Notes: a model not told the origin generated them from the sequence alone. 64,000 bases of DNA from Sphingomonas sp. 35-24ZXX (GCF_000786215.1 NZ_JROG01000001.1:496001-560000), one strand, 5' to 3'. Positions 20,061-30,162 are shown, numbered from the stretch's first letter. Translations and numbers: made by a program.

Positions 20061-22454
20061 TTGCGTCGTATTTCCGGAGTTTCCGCTTCCCTGCTGGCGC
20101 TCGCCGTCAGCGCCATCGCCACGCCCGCGCTCGCCAATCCGGTCGAGCAGACCAAGGGCAGCTATGAGGACAAGTTCCGCCAGCTCGAGGGCGAGGAATG
20201 GCCGACGCCGACCGATTACCGCAACGCTTCGGGCGCGCCTGGCTATCGCTACTGGCAGCAGAAGGTCGATTACGACGTGCAGGCGCGGCTCGACGAATCC
20301 AAGCGCTCGGTCAGCGGTACGCAAACGGTGCGCTATCAGAACAACTCGCCCGACGCGCTGCCGTATCTGTGGCTGCTGCTCGACCAAAATGACTACAAGC
20401 GCGACTCGATCGCGGCGATGACCGAGACGGTCTCGGGCGACAAGATCAGCCTGGCCGAAGTGCGCCGCGTCAAGCGGATGCAGGAATGGGAAGGCGGCTT
20501 CACCATTTCCGCCGTGCGCGACGCCTCGGGCAAGGCGCTGCCGTTCACCGTGGTCGACAGCCTGCTGCGCATCGATCTGGAACAAGCGGTGGCGGGCAAT
20601 GGCGGCGAGACCAGCTTCTCGATCGAATGGTCGTTCCCGATGGTCGAGAACAAGGTCGTCGGCGGCCGATCGGGCTATGAGTGCTTCACCCAGCCCGGCG
20701 AGGACGGCAACTGCATCTTCGAAGGCGCGCAGTGGTTCCCGCGGCTCGCAGTCTATTCGGACTACGAGGGCTGGCACAACAAGGCGTTCCTGGGCTCGGG
20801 CGAGTTCACGCTGGAGTTCGGCGACTATCGCGTCGCGCTGACCGTGCCCGCCGATCATGTCGTCGCCGCCACCGGCGTGCTGCAGAACCCCGATCAGGCG
20901 CTCACCGCCGCGCAGCGTCAGCGGCTCGAACAGGCCAAGACCGCGACCAGCCCGGTCTATGTCGTGACCCCGCAGGAAGCTGTGGCGGCCGAGCGCGGCA
21001 AGGCTTCGGGCGAGAAGACCTGGGTGTTTGCGGCGGAAAACGTCCGCGATTTCGGCTGGGCCTCGTCGCGCAAGTTCGCCTGGGACGCGCTGGGCGTTCG
21101 CCAGGATTATACCGAGCAGCCCTTGGTGATGGCGATGTCGTTCTTCCCCAAGGAAGCGCGGCCGCTGTGGGATGCCTATTCGACCAAGTCGATCGCGCAC
21201 ACCATCGACGTCTATGGCAAGTTCGCCTTCCCCTATCCCTATCCGGTGGCGCAGTCGGTCAATGGCCCCGTCGGCGGCATGGAATATCCGATGATCACCT
21301 TCAACGGCCCGCGCCCGGTGAAGGACAAGAAGACTGGCAATCTCACCTATACCGAGCGCGCGAAATACGGGCTGATCGGCGTGGTGATCCACGAGATCGG
21401 CCACAACTGGTTCCCGATGATCGTCAATTCGGACGAGCGCCAGTGGACCTGGATGGACGAGGGGCTCAACACCTTCCTGCAGTTCCAGGCCGAGCGGCTG
21501 TGGGACAAGGATTATCCGGCGCGCCGCGGCGAGCCCAAGGACATCGCCGAATACATGCTGTCGACCAACCAGATGCCGCTGATGACCCAGTCGGATTCGG
21601 TGCTGCAGTTCGGTGCAAACGGCTATGGCAAGCCAGCGACGGCGCTCACCATCCTGCGCGAAACGGTGCTGGGCCGCGAGCTGTTCGACCGGGCCTTCCG
21701 CGAATATGCCGAGCGCTGGCGCTTCAAGCACCCGACGCCGTATGATTTCTTCCGCACGATGGAAGAGAGCAGTGGCGTCGATCTCGACTGGTTCTGGCGC
21801 GGCTGGTTCTATTCGACCGACCATGTCGATATCGCGCTCGACAAGGTGGTGCGCGCGACGCTGGAGCCTGCCGATGCCACCGCTGCGGCGGCCGCACGCA
21901 AGAAGGAGCGCGATGCCGAGCCCGCATCGCTTACCGCAACGCGCAACGCTGGCCAGCCGACCGTGGTCGAGCGCGACCCTGCGACGCGCGATTTCTATGA
22001 CGCCATCGATCCGCTCGACGCCACGGCTGCCGACAAGCGCAAGGCGGCGGAAGCCTTTGCCGACCTGACCGCAGAGGAAAAGGCGGCGCGGCAGGTGACG
22101 GACAATTTCTATCGGTTCAGCTTCGCCAATCGCGGCGGCCTGGTCATGCCGGTGATCGTGAAAATGGACTTCACCGATGGATCGAGCGAGACTGCACGCA
22201 TTCCGGCAGAAATCTGGCGCTACAACCCGAAAAATGTGACCTGGCAGTTCGTGACGTCCAAGACGCTGACGCGCGCCGAAGTCGATCCGCTGTGGGAAAC
22301 CGCCGATGCCGACCGCTCGAACAACGTCTATACCGGCCAGATCGACCCCAAGACGCTCAAGATCGACACGCCGGAAGAGGGCAAGAACCGCATGAAGGAT
22401 TCCGACATGAAGGTGCTGCCCGATTCCTTGCGCACCATCGACGCTCCGAAATGA
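20061..22454 (+). CDS. M1-family metallopeptidase, exported
   Basis: A 797-residue zinc aminopeptidase-like protein. A signal peptide (LLALAVSAIATPALA, cleaved near residue 25) predicts export. The zinc motif HEIGHNW begins at H444, with the second glutamate E467 in MDEGLN. The N-terminal beta domain resembles M1 peptidases, and the C-terminal region has an alanine/lysine-rich linker. It starts at TTG with GGGGGT just upstream. Its stop overlaps the DUF6702 start by four bases. Confidence 0.9.
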   Translation: MRRISGVSASLLALAVSAIATPALANPVEQTKGSYEDKFRQLEGEEWPTPTDYRNASGAPGYRYWQQKVDYDVQARLDESKRSVSGTQTVRYQNNSPDALPYLWLLLDQNDYKRDSIAAMTETVSGDKISLAEVRRVKRMQEWEGGFTISAVRDASGKALPFTVVDSLLRIDLEQAVAGNGGETSFSIEWSFPMVENKVVGGRSGYECFTQPGEDGNCIFEGAQWFPRLAVYSDYEGWHNKAFLGSGEFTLEFGDYRVALTVPADHVVAATGVLQNPDQALTAAQRQRLEQAKTATSPVYVVTPQEAVAAERGKASGEKTWVFAAENVRDFGWASSRKFAWDALGVRQDYTEQPLVMAMSFFPKEARPLWDAYSTKSIAHTIDVYGKFAFPYPYPVAQSVNGPVGGMEYPMITFNGPRPVKDKKTGNLTYTERAKYGLIGVVIHEIGHNWFPMIVNSDERQWTWMDEGLNTFLQFQAERLWDKDYPARRGEPKDIAEYMLSTNQMPLMTQSDSVLQFGANGYGKPATALTILRETVLGRELFDRAFREYAERWRFKHPTPYDFFRTMEESSGVDLDWFWRGWFYSTDHVDIALDKVVRATLEPADATAAAAARKKERDAEPASLTATRNAGQPTVVERDPATRDFYDAIDPLDATAADKRKAAEAFADLTAEEKAARQVTDNFYRFSFANRGGLVMPVIVKMDFTDGSSETARIPAEIWRYNPKNVTWQFVTSKTLTRAEVDPLWETADADRSNNVYTGQIDPKTLKIDTPEEGKNRMKDSDMKVLPDSLRTIDAPK

Positions 22455-22942
22455 GGTCCTTGTTGGTGATCGGCGGGGCGATGGCGATGATATCGCTCGC
22501 CCCGCAGGCTGCGGCACACCGCGGGCATGATGCGATGAGCGTGGTGACGCTGCTGCCCGATGGCGCGGTCACTGTCTCGCACCGGTTCGAGGCACACGAT
22601 CTGGAACCTGCGCTGTCTGAAATCGCCCCCGATGCGCAGACCAGCCTCGACGATCCCGATGCGATTGCCGAGCTGAAAACCTATCTGCTCGCGCATTTCA
22701 GGCTGCGCGCCGATGGCAGCGATGTGCCGTTGACCGTGGCTTCGGTCGAGGTGGGCGTGCGCGATGTTCGCATCGACTATGCCGGCAGCGTCAAGGGCAG
22801 GCCCAAGGCGGTCGCGGTCCAGTCCACCATCCTGCGCGATATCTATCCGCGCCAGGTCAACCAGGTGGTGGTGAAGCGCGGCTCTTACGTGCAGACGCTG
22901 CGCTTCTCGGGCGATGAGGTGAAGACCGTCACCTTGCCGTGA
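22451..22942 (+). CDS. DUF6702-like exported protein
   Basis: A 163-residue protein with an N-terminal signal peptide (LLVIGGAMAMISLAPQAAA) followed by HRGHDAMSVVTLLPDGAVTVSHRFEAHD, typical of the DUF6702 group found downstream of M1 peptidases. The rest is predicted beta-strand. It is translationally coupled to the upstream peptidase through ATGA. Function is unknown; co-occurrence suggests it works with that peptidase in the periplasm. Confidence 0.75.
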   Translation: MRSLLVIGGAMAMISLAPQAAAHRGHDAMSVVTLLPDGAVTVSHRFEAHDLEPALSEIAPDAQTSLDDPDAIAELKTYLLAHFRLRADGSDVPLTVASVEVGVRDVRIDYAGSVKGRPKAVAVQSTILRDIYPRQVNQVVVKRGSYVQTLRFSGDEVKTVTLP

Positions 22943-22945
22943 CCG

Positions 22946-24592
22946 TCAGTCCTCAAGCGCGGTGAAGCGGAAGTCGCGAAATTTCGCCTCGCCTGGCCCT
23001 GCCGCATAGAGACCCGGACGCAGCATCAGGAAGCCGCCGCGGACATTGTGGTGGTAGCCGGAGAGCTCCATGCCGCGGTCGAACTTGACCCAGGTCTTGC
23101 CGCCATCACCCGATGTGTGAAAGCTGACGATATGCCGGCGGTTGGTCACGCGGATGCGCATCCGGCTGCCATGCGGATTGACCGGGCGCGCGCGCTCGAT
23201 GCCGTACTGGTGCGTGACGAAGCGCTCTGCATCGAAGCCCAGGCCTGCATAGAGCTTGTCGTCATAGAACAGCACCAGCCCTGCGGTTCCGCCGGCTGCA
23301 AGTTCGATATCGCATTCGAACCGGTACGAGGTATCCCCTGCCGTCACCAGCAGCGGTGATCCGGTCGAGGGGGCCAGCCCCTTGCCCTCGAGAAACAATG
23401 TCCTGTTTGCTACGCGGGCGCGGCTCGCTTCATCAGGATCGGGGCGGAAGAACGACCATTTGGTACCGAGCTGCAGGCTGGCGAAATCGTCGGACAGCGC
23501 CATGCCATGAGACAATGCCTCGCCGCCCTGCGGCTTGGGAAGGGGCCGCGACAGATCGCCGCCGGTCATCCTGAACCAGCCATCCTTGGTCCATTCGACC
23601 GGATCGAGCAGACACTGCCGTCCCAGCGTCCAATAGCCGTTCTCGAACCCGTGATACAGGCTCCACCAGCTTCCGTCCGGTGCCTCCACCAGGCTGGCAT
23701 GGCCGCGCGACCACCAGGCCTCTCGGATATCGGTGGTGCGCACCAGCGGGTTGCCGGGATGCTGCTCCCACGGGCCATGGATCGATCGCGAGCGAGCCGC
23801 GATGACCATGTGTCCCGTGGGAGGCCCCGCCGTGCCCCCCACGGCGGTGAGCATGTAGAACCAGTTGCCGACCCGGTGGATCTTCGGTCCTTCGGGCGCA
23901 AAGCCTTCGACATCCCATTCTTCGGGATAGCGCCAGGGATCGTAGACATGCTCGACCTCGCCGGTCACCCGCATCCCGTCATCGGACAAGCGCACCCGGT
24001 CGCCGCCCGAGAGGAACAGCCAGCGCGATCCATCCTCGCCCACCGCGTGGCACGGGTCGATATGCTTGTGCAGCCCCAGCGGGACCGGGTCGCTCCAGGG
24101 GCCATCGATATCATCAGACCAGATCACGAAAATGTCGTTCTGCGGGCTGGCCTTGACCGGAATGTAGAGGAAATAGCGGCCCTGATGCTTTTCCAGGCTG
24201 ACCGCCCAGACCGAGCCGATATTGCGGGTCAGCGCTGTCTGGCGGGGCTGCCAGTTCACCAGATCGCGCGAATGCCAGATCAGCAACCCGGGATAGGATT
24301 CGAAGCTCGAGAAGGTGAGGTAATAGTCCTCGCCGTCCTTGAGGATCGCAGGATCGGGCCGGTCGCCCGACAGCACGGGGTTGAGGAAGGTGCCATCGCC
24401 CAGATCGGCCATGCGCTGGTTGTCGAGCCCCCGGCGCCAGCCTGGGGAGGGCGTGTCCGACGAAGACTGCGGCGCCGGGGAAGGGCTTGCGCGCAGCGAT
24501 GCTGCAAGCCCCGGTGAGGTCAGCCCCAAGGTCGCCAGCGAGGCCGAGGCCATCGCGGAGCGGCGGGTCAGGAGCGGGGCGCGGCGCTTCAC
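22946..24592 (-). CDS. GH43-family glycoside hydrolase, exported
   Basis: A protein of about 548 residues with a twin-arginine-like leader (KRRAPLLTRRSAMASASLATLG). The five-bladed propeller domain starts NPVLSGDRPDPAILKDGEDYYLT, containing the catalytic aspartate of GH43; the general acid glutamate probably lies in FAPEGPKIHR. The C-terminal domain (about 350 on) is a concanavalin-like sandwich as in GH43 beta-xylosidases. It likely removes xylose or arabinose side chains from pectin or xylan. GTG at 24592 overlaps the esterase stop as GTGA, implying coupling. Confidence 0.87.
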   Translation of the reverse strand: MKRRAPLLTRRSAMASASLATLGLTSPGLAASLRASPSPAPQSSSDTPSPGWRRGLDNQRMADLGDGTFLNPVLSGDRPDPAILKDGEDYYLTFSSFESYPGLLIWHSRDLVNWQPRQTALTRNIGSVWAVSLEKHQGRYFLYIPVKASPQNDIFVIWSDDIDGPWSDPVPLGLHKHIDPCHAVGEDGSRWLFLSGGDRVRLSDDGMRVTGEVEHVYDPWRYPEEWDVEGFAPEGPKIHRVGNWFYMLTAVGGTAGPPTGHMVIAARSRSIHGPWEQHPGNPLVRTTDIREAWWSRGHASLVEAPDGSWWSLYHGFENGYWTLGRQCLLDPVEWTKDGWFRMTGGDLSRPLPKPQGGEALSHGMALSDDFASLQLGTKWSFFRPDPDEASRARVANRTLFLEGKGLAPSTGSPLLVTAGDTSYRFECDIELAAGGTAGLVLFYDDKLYAGLGFDAERFVTHQYGIERARPVNPHGSRMRIRVTNRRHIVSFHTSGDGGKTWVKFDRGMELSGYHHNVRGGFLMLRPGLYAAGPGEAKFRDFRFTALED

Positions 24593-25605
24593 AGCGCCAG
24601 CCCGGTGGTGCGGGCCCAGGCACGCCACAGATCGGGCCAGGCCTCGACCGGCTTGCCGATCGCCTTGCGGAGGCCAAAACCGTGACCGCCATGCTCGAAC
24701 AGATGCGTTTCCACGCGAATGCCTCTGGCCTTCAACGCAGCGCGCAGCAGCAGGGCGTTGTTGACGGGTACCGCGTCGTCGTCCTCAGCATGCAGCAGGA
24801 AGAACGGCGGCGCATTCGCAGGAACATTGCGGTGCGGCGAATGTGCGGCCTCCAGCGCGGGCGAGGCCGTCTTGCCGATCAGCAGTTCGCGCGATCCGGC
24901 ATGCGCGTCGGGCGCAGTCATCGCAATGACGGGATAGATAGGCGCGGCGCTGTGCGGCTTGGCTGAAAGCTGATCGGCGCCGTCCACTGGATCATAGACC
25001 TTTGCATCGAACCGCGTTGCGAGATCGGCGCACAGATGCCCGCCTGCGGAAAAGCCCATCGCGGACACCCGCTCGGGATCAATCGCAAAATCGCGTGCAC
25101 GGTGGCGGATCAACCGCATCGCGCGCTGGGCGTCGGCAAGCGCGACGTTCGGGCCTGCCGCCCAGCCTTCGCCTGGCAGCCGATAGAACAGCACGAAGGC
25201 GGTAAAGCCGCGTGCTGCCAGCCAGCGGCCCATTTCATAGCCTTCCTTGTCGACTACCACCCAGCGATAGCCCCCACCGGGCGTGATCAGCACCGCTGCG
25301 CCATTGGGCCTGTCGGGGCGGAAGACGGCCATGCGCGGCCTGGAAATCCCGTAAACCGCGCGGTCGGTGACCAGCCGGTCGGTGGAGCGCTCCTGCACCG
25401 TTTCGGTCAGCGCGGTGGCCGGCATGCCAGGAGCGCCGCCGGGCCACAGATCGATGGTTTCGAAAGGTTGCGGCAGGCCGGGAGGCAACGGCCCGCCTGG
25501 CACCTGGGGCACTGCGGTCTGCGCGAGCGCGGGCAGTGCCAACGGGGGCAGGGCCAGCCCCGCACACACGGAAGCCGCCATGAAGGATCGGCGATCGATG
25601 GTCAT
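24589..25605 (-). CDS. alpha/beta-hydrolase esterase, exported
   Basis: A 338-residue protein with a Tat-like signal (DRRSFMAASVCAGLALPPLALPALA). The hydrolase core has an oxyanion region ITPGGGYRWVVVDKEG, nucleophile serine in GFSAGGH, acid in LLHAEDDDAVP and histidine in FEHGGHGFG. This layout matches acetyl-xylan / pectin acetylesterase-like enzymes of polysaccharide loci. ATG at 25605 has AAGGGAG upstream. It lies downstream of the TonB receptor and is coupled to the GH43 gene. Confidence 0.85.
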   Translation of the reverse strand: MTIDRRSFMAASVCAGLALPPLALPALAQTAVPQVPGGPLPPGLPQPFETIDLWPGGAPGMPATALTETVQERSTDRLVTDRAVYGISRPRMAVFRPDRPNGAAVLITPGGGYRWVVVDKEGYEMGRWLAARGFTAFVLFYRLPGEGWAAGPNVALADAQRAMRLIRHRARDFAIDPERVSAMGFSAGGHLCADLATRFDAKVYDPVDGADQLSAKPHSAAPIYPVIAMTAPDAHAGSRELLIGKTASPALEAAHSPHRNVPANAPPFFLLHAEDDDAVPVNNALLLRAALKARGIRVETHLFEHGGHGFGLRKAIGKPVEAWPDLWRAWARTTGLAL

Positions 25606-25635
25606 GGCGGCTCCCTTGAAGTTGGCAGATTGGCC

Positions 25636-25665
25636 GGCCGGGCAGCGTGGAGCCACCGCCCGGCC
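25636..25665 (-). repeat. intercistronic GC hairpin
   Basis: GGCCGGGC (25636-25643) and GCCCGGCC (25658-25665) form an eight-base stem in the gap between the TonB receptor stop and the esterase start. There is no T run, so it is more likely an mRNA-stabilising or attenuating element than a full terminator. Confidence 0.4.
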
Positions 25666-25671
25666 GATCAA

Positions 25672-28560
25672 TCAGTATTTGAAGCGCGCACCGAGGAAGA
25701 AGGTGCGGCCGAAATGGTTGTTCTCGTAGTTCCGGTCCGCATCGAAATCGGTGAAGCGATAGCGATAGGTGTCGGTCAGGTTGTTGCCTTCCAGCGAGAC
25801 TTCGACCCATTCGGTCAGCTTGTAGCGGATCGAGGCGTCGAGGTTGAACTGGCTGCCAAAGCCTTCGAGGATGTTGCCGGTGCCGCTTGCGCCTTCGTGC
25901 CAGCGGCTGCGATACGTTCCCATGATGCGGGCCGAGAACTTGCCGTCATCATAATAGAACGTGCCGTTGTACGAATAGCGCGACACGTTGGCGAGCGCCG
26001 CGCTGCGCGTGATGTTGACCAGCGCGCCGCCGGGGACCGTGGCCGGACCCTGAACGATGAAATCGGCATTGCTGTCGATATAGGTCGCGTTGGCCAGGAT
26101 GCCGAAGTTGCTGATGAAGCCGTCTGCAAACACGCTGAACGGCAGCTGCAGGGCGACTTCCACGCCCTTCAGCTTGGCGCCGGTGCCATTGACCGGCGTG
26201 GTCAGTGTCCAGATCGGCTGGGTCAGCAATGCCGGATTGAGCGCGGCCGGCGAGGACGGATTGAGCACCGATACCGGCAGGCCGGTCTGGGCGAAGGTTG
26301 CTTCGGTGATCGCGGCCGTCTGGGTGAAGCTGTCGACATTCTTGATGAAGCCAGCCACCGAGAACAGCGCCTGGGGTGCGAAATACCATTCGATCGCAAG
26401 GTCGTAGTTGGTCGCACGGAACGGTTCGAGGAACGGGTTTCCGCTGTTCACCCGGAAGTTAAAGCCGTCCGCTGAACCGCCGGGGGTCAGCGATCCCAGC
26501 GTCGGGCGGGTGATGACCTCTGCCGCTGCTGCGCGGATGATCAGGTTCTCCGTCGGGAAGATCGCAAGGTTGGCCGAAGGCAGCCAGTCGTCATAGCTGC
26601 GCTCGATGGTCGCTTCGACCGCACCAACCAGCCCGTAGGATGACTGTTCGGTCTTCACGTAGCGGATGCCGGCATTGAGCGCATATTCCATGCCGAAGAG
26701 GTCGCCCTTGGCATCGAACTGCAGATAGCCGCCCTTGGTGGTTTCCTGCACGCCGCGGTTGTTGCCCGCATCCAGCGCCAGCGGACGGCTGTAAAGCCGG
26801 GTGAACTCCGCCGCTGCGGGAAGGTTGGGGACCAGCCAGGCGTTGGTGTTGCCTGCAGGCTGTCCCGCCTGGCCCAGCTGGAACAGCTCGGACAGGGCAG
26901 GCGTCGCCTGGAAGCCGTACACGGCGCTGGGGCCGAACACGGTCGATGCCGAGCACGTGAGAGTTCCCAGCACGCGGTCGACGCCGCCGTTGCCGCACAC
27001 CGCGGTGTCACGGGTGAAGGCAATGGTATCGAATTCGAACCGGCGCCACATTGCGCCTGCCTTGATGGTGAAGTCCTCGGTCACGTCCCATTCGGTGCGC
27101 AGCTGCGCGGTCTTGAACTGGTTGACGATTTCCGACGGGCGATCGCGGATTTCGGCGAGCTGGAACACCGCCGGGTCGGTGACGCTGGTACCGAAGGTGA
27201 GCTTCGGGCGCTTCATGTCGGTATAGTCGTAGCTATAGCCCTGCGCATCGCGGTCGTCGAAAACGATGGTGGTTTCCACCGGAATATCGGCAGTCGACTT
27301 CGAGATGCCGCCGAGCAGCGTGAAGCGGAAGCTGTCCGAAAGGTCCTGATCCCACGATCCGCCGACCTGATAGAATTCGGTAGTGCTTTCGCGCAGATAA
27401 TGCTCGGTGCGTACCCACGCATCGTTCAGCGTGGCGGAAATCATGTTGTTGTTGGCGTCGTAGACCGGATTGATGACGTCGATCGACCGTTCGTTGGAAC
27501 GCAGCAGCACTTCGCCCCAGCGTTCGCGGCGGTCGCTGTTGAAGCGCGAGAACAGACCGTCGATCGAGAACTTGGTCATGTCGGTCGGGGCGAACTGGAT
27601 CGATCCGGTGATGCCCAGACGCTCGCGGTCGTGCTTCACTTCGCCGTAGCGCGGGATACGCGGGTGGAAGGCGAGGGCGGCCTGATCGCACGCCGCGCTG
27701 CGTCCGTTGGTGTAGACGCCGCCGGTATTGGGGCGCGCCGCGAGGTTGGTGGCGCTGGCGGTGAAGCACGGTGCGCCGTTGACCGAGTCAAACCGGGCCT
27801 GGGCCCAGCGCACGGTGTTGTTGCCGAGCTCCAGCACCTGCGTCTTCTGATAGGCGGCAGACAGCGACACGCCGAACGTGCCGGAATCGTTGCGCCAGCT
27901 GAGCAGCCCGGCAAGGCGCGGGCCGACATATTCGGAAAGGTCGTTATAGCTCGCCACTGCCGATCCGACGGCGGTGAAGCCTGCCTTGCCCGCCAGCGGG
28001 TTGCCGGTGTTGAGATCGACCACGGCGCCCAGCGAACCTTCGTCGAGGCTGGCTTCAGCGGTCTTGTGGACGACGATCGAGCTGAACAGCTCGGAGGCGA
28101 ATACGTTGAAGTCGAACGCGCGGTCGCGGTTGGCAGAAGCGCCATCGGTCGAGGTGGCGACGGTTTCGAGGCCGTTGACACGCACGCGGGTGAACTGGCT
28201 CGACAGACCGCGCACGGTGATCGCGCGGCCTTCGCCAGCGTCGCGGGTGATCGAAATGCCGGGAATGCGCTGCAGCGATTCTGCGAGGTTCTGGTCGGGG
28301 AACTTGGCGATGTCTTCGGCAACGATCGCGTCGATCGCGCCCACCGAGGTACGCTTGAGGTTGATTGCGGCTTCAAGCGACTGGCGGAAACCGGTGACGA
28401 CAATCTCGTCGGCGGCGACCTCATCGTCGACCGTGGTCGGCTGCTCGGTCTCGGCGACCTGCGCCTGGGCGGTTCCGGCCGCGCCCAGCGCGCATCCGGT
28501 CAGCAGCGCTGCCTTGAAAATCGAAATGCCCGAAAAACGCTGCGAATGCTGACTGCGCAT
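25672..28560 (-). CDS. TonB-dependent receptor (uronate/pectin locus)
   Basis: An outer-membrane receptor of about 962 residues. A signal peptide (ALLTGCALGAAGTAQAQ) precedes a TonB-box-like segment DEIVVTGFRQS, then the plug domain (NLAESLQRIPGISITRD, AITVRGLSSQFTRVRVNG), then a long beta-barrel ending in FFLGARFKY with a terminal aromatic. This is the large carbohydrate-type receptor of sphingomonads and caulobacters. ATG at 28560 has AGGAGGGG upstream. An operator lies 41 bases before it, and it diverges from the pectate lyase, so uptake of oligogalacturonides is inferred. Confidence 0.92.
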   Translation of the reverse strand: MRSQHSQRFSGISIFKAALLTGCALGAAGTAQAQVAETEQPTTVDDEVAADEIVVTGFRQSLEAAINLKRTSVGAIDAIVAEDIAKFPDQNLAESLQRIPGISITRDAGEGRAITVRGLSSQFTRVRVNGLETVATSTDGASANRDRAFDFNVFASELFSSIVVHKTAEASLDEGSLGAVVDLNTGNPLAGKAGFTAVGSAVASYNDLSEYVGPRLAGLLSWRNDSGTFGVSLSAAYQKTQVLELGNNTVRWAQARFDSVNGAPCFTASATNLAARPNTGGVYTNGRSAACDQAALAFHPRIPRYGEVKHDRERLGITGSIQFAPTDMTKFSIDGLFSRFNSDRRERWGEVLLRSNERSIDVINPVYDANNNMISATLNDAWVRTEHYLRESTTEFYQVGGSWDQDLSDSFRFTLLGGISKSTADIPVETTIVFDDRDAQGYSYDYTDMKRPKLTFGTSVTDPAVFQLAEIRDRPSEIVNQFKTAQLRTEWDVTEDFTIKAGAMWRRFEFDTIAFTRDTAVCGNGGVDRVLGTLTCSASTVFGPSAVYGFQATPALSELFQLGQAGQPAGNTNAWLVPNLPAAAEFTRLYSRPLALDAGNNRGVQETTKGGYLQFDAKGDLFGMEYALNAGIRYVKTEQSSYGLVGAVEATIERSYDDWLPSANLAIFPTENLIIRAAAAEVITRPTLGSLTPGGSADGFNFRVNSGNPFLEPFRATNYDLAIEWYFAPQALFSVAGFIKNVDSFTQTAAITEATFAQTGLPVSVLNPSSPAALNPALLTQPIWTLTTPVNGTGAKLKGVEVALQLPFSVFADGFISNFGILANATYIDSNADFIVQGPATVPGGALVNITRSAALANVSRYSYNGTFYYDDGKFSARIMGTYRSRWHEGASGTGNILEGFGSQFNLDASIRYKLTEWVEVSLEGNNLTDTYRYRFTDFDADRNYENNHFGRTFFLGARFKY

Positions 28561-28597
28561 GATAAATCCCCTCCTGATCGCCCATTTTCCAGGCAAC

Positions 28598-28612
28598 TGC
28601 TACCGGTGTCAA
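28598..28612 (-). promoter_or_regulatory. LacI-type operator candidate (TonB receptor)
   Basis: On the minus strand it reads TTGACACCGGTAGCA. It lies about 41 bases upstream of the receptor start codon, a position suited to repression. It shares 15 identical bases with the pckA site. Confidence 0.6.
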
Positions 28613-28743
28613 AGGGGAAGATGCGCTCTGCATCCTGCACTCTGAGACACCCCGACTCCCGACCGTGTTAACCTTGCCGAAGCAGGCATCGCGGCTCTTT
28701 ACCGCTTCCCCGAATCTGCCTGCTGTGTTCGCTGGCTGATCAC

Positions 28744-28759
28744 GGTAACCGGTGTCATT
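28744..28759 (+). promoter_or_regulatory. LacI-type operator candidate (pectate lyase)
   Basis: GGTAACCGGTGTCATT lies about 55 bases upstream of the pectate lyase ATG. With the 28598 site it brackets the divergent promoter region of the receptor and lyase. Confidence 0.6.
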
Positions 28760-28812
28760 ATGTATTGCCCTCAAGCTGCGGCTCTGTCAATAACCATGGC
28801 AACGGGAGAGAA

Positions 28813-30162
28813 ATGATGCACAAGACACTGCAAAACGCCGCAATTATCGGCGCGTTTGTCATGGCCAGCCTTGTTCCGGCCTGGGCCGAACCCCACCCGG
28901 CAGACCCGACCACAGGCGGCGCCGGCGGGCGAATCATCCGAGTGACGACACTGACCAAGGACGGTCCCGGGTCGCTCGCCGAGGCGCTGGCGACCAAGGG
29001 CAAGCGGACCATCGTCTTCGAAGTGGGGGGCGTCATCGACCTCGGCCGCAGCACTCTGGAGATCAAGGAACCCTTCCTGACGATTGCAGGTCAGACCGCG
29101 CCTTCGCCCGGCATCACCATCGTCAAGGGCGGCATCGATGTACGCACGCATGATGTCGTCGTCTCGCATATCCGGGTCATGACCGGCGCGGATGGCCAGG
29201 CCCGGATGTCGGGCTGGGAAGCGGATTCGTTCTCCACCGTGGCGGCGCGCAACATCGTCGTCGAGCATTGCAGCTTCCTGTGGGGTGTGGACGAGAACAT
29301 GTCGGCATCCGGCCCGCGCTTTACCGGCAAGACGGTGGCCGAATGGCGCGCCGGGACCAGCCACAACATCGTCTTTCGCGACAATCTGGCCGCCGAGGGC
29401 CTCGCCACGTCGAGCCACCCCAAGGGTGAACACAGCAAGGGTTCGCTGATCCACGACAATGCGACCAACATCACCTTCTACCGCAACGTCTGGGCGCACA
29501 ATGTCGAGCGTTCGCCGCTGGTAAAGGGCGGGGCGCAGGTGAGCATGATCAACAACCTGATCTACAATCCCGGCCACCGCGCGGTGCATTACAACCTGAT
29601 GAACCTCGAGTGGTTGGGGCAGGATTATGTCACCGGAGAGATCACCGCGATCGGCAATGTGATGCGCGGCGGCAACGATACCAACGAAGGTCTGCCTTTC
29701 CTGATGCTGGGCGGTGACGGTGACCTCGCGTATTTCGGCAAGGACAATCGCGCGGTCGATCGGCATGGCAATCCGCTGCCCCAGTTCGGCCGCTATGGCG
29801 AAACGCAGGCAAAGCTGATCACCGCCGACGCCCCGCTCGCCGATGTCTCGCGCTATCAGGTCCTGGCTTCGGGAGATGTCGAGACATCGTTGCTGCAGAC
29901 CGCAGGTGCGCGGCCGTGGGATCGTGCGCCAGACGACATCCGCGTGCTGTTCTTCGTGGCCGAAGGCCGCGGCGACATCATCGACGATGAGAGCGAAGTC
30001 GGCGGCTATCCCAAGTTTGCACCGACCACCGCGAGGTTCGTCGAGGCCGAATGGAATCTCGACACGATGACCCCCAAAAACGGGCGCTATCCGGGCCAGA
30101 AGGGCGGAGCGCAGGAATCGCTGTCGACGCGCGATCGCCAGATGCGGCAGGACCGCAAGTGA
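28813..30162 (+). CDS. pectate lyase, PL1-like, exported
   Basis: A 449-residue parallel beta-helix lyase. A signal peptide (AAIIGAFVMASLVPAWA) precedes GGRIIRVTTLTKDGPGSLAEAL, the ladder entry FLTIAGQTAPSPGITIVKGG, and the conserved HNVERSPLVKGG and INNLIYNPGHRAVHYN repeats of bacterial pectate lyases. It should cleave polygalacturonate by beta-elimination, giving 4,5-unsaturated oligogalacturonates. GGGAGAG precedes the ATG at 28813. The next gene starts in a GTGA overlap with its stop. Confidence 0.88.
   Translation: MMHKTLQNAAIIGAFVMASLVPAWAEPHPADPTTGGAGGRIIRVTTLTKDGPGSLAEALATKGKRTIVFEVGGVIDLGRSTLEIKEPFLTIAGQTAPSPGITIVKGGIDVRTHDVVVSHIRVMTGADGQARMSGWEADSFSTVAARNIVVEHCSFLWGVDENMSASGPRFTGKTVAEWRAGTSHNIVFRDNLAAEGLATSSHPKGEHSKGSLIHDNATNITFYRNVWAHNVERSPLVKGGAQVSMINNLIYNPGHRAVHYNLMNLEWLGQDYVTGEITAIGNVMRGGNDTNEGLPFLMLGGDGDLAYFGKDNRAVDRHGNPLPQFGRYGETQAKLITADAPLADVSRYQVLASGDVETSLLQTAGARPWDRAPDDIRVLFFVAEGRGDIIDDESEVGGYPKFAPTTARFVEAEWNLDTMTPKNGRYPGQKGGAQESLSTRDRQMRQDRK

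Noticed and set aside
19956-22517. 853-codon open frame opposite the M1 peptidase
   Set aside because: It is antisense to a well-supported zinc peptidase and its translation has no recognisable domain.
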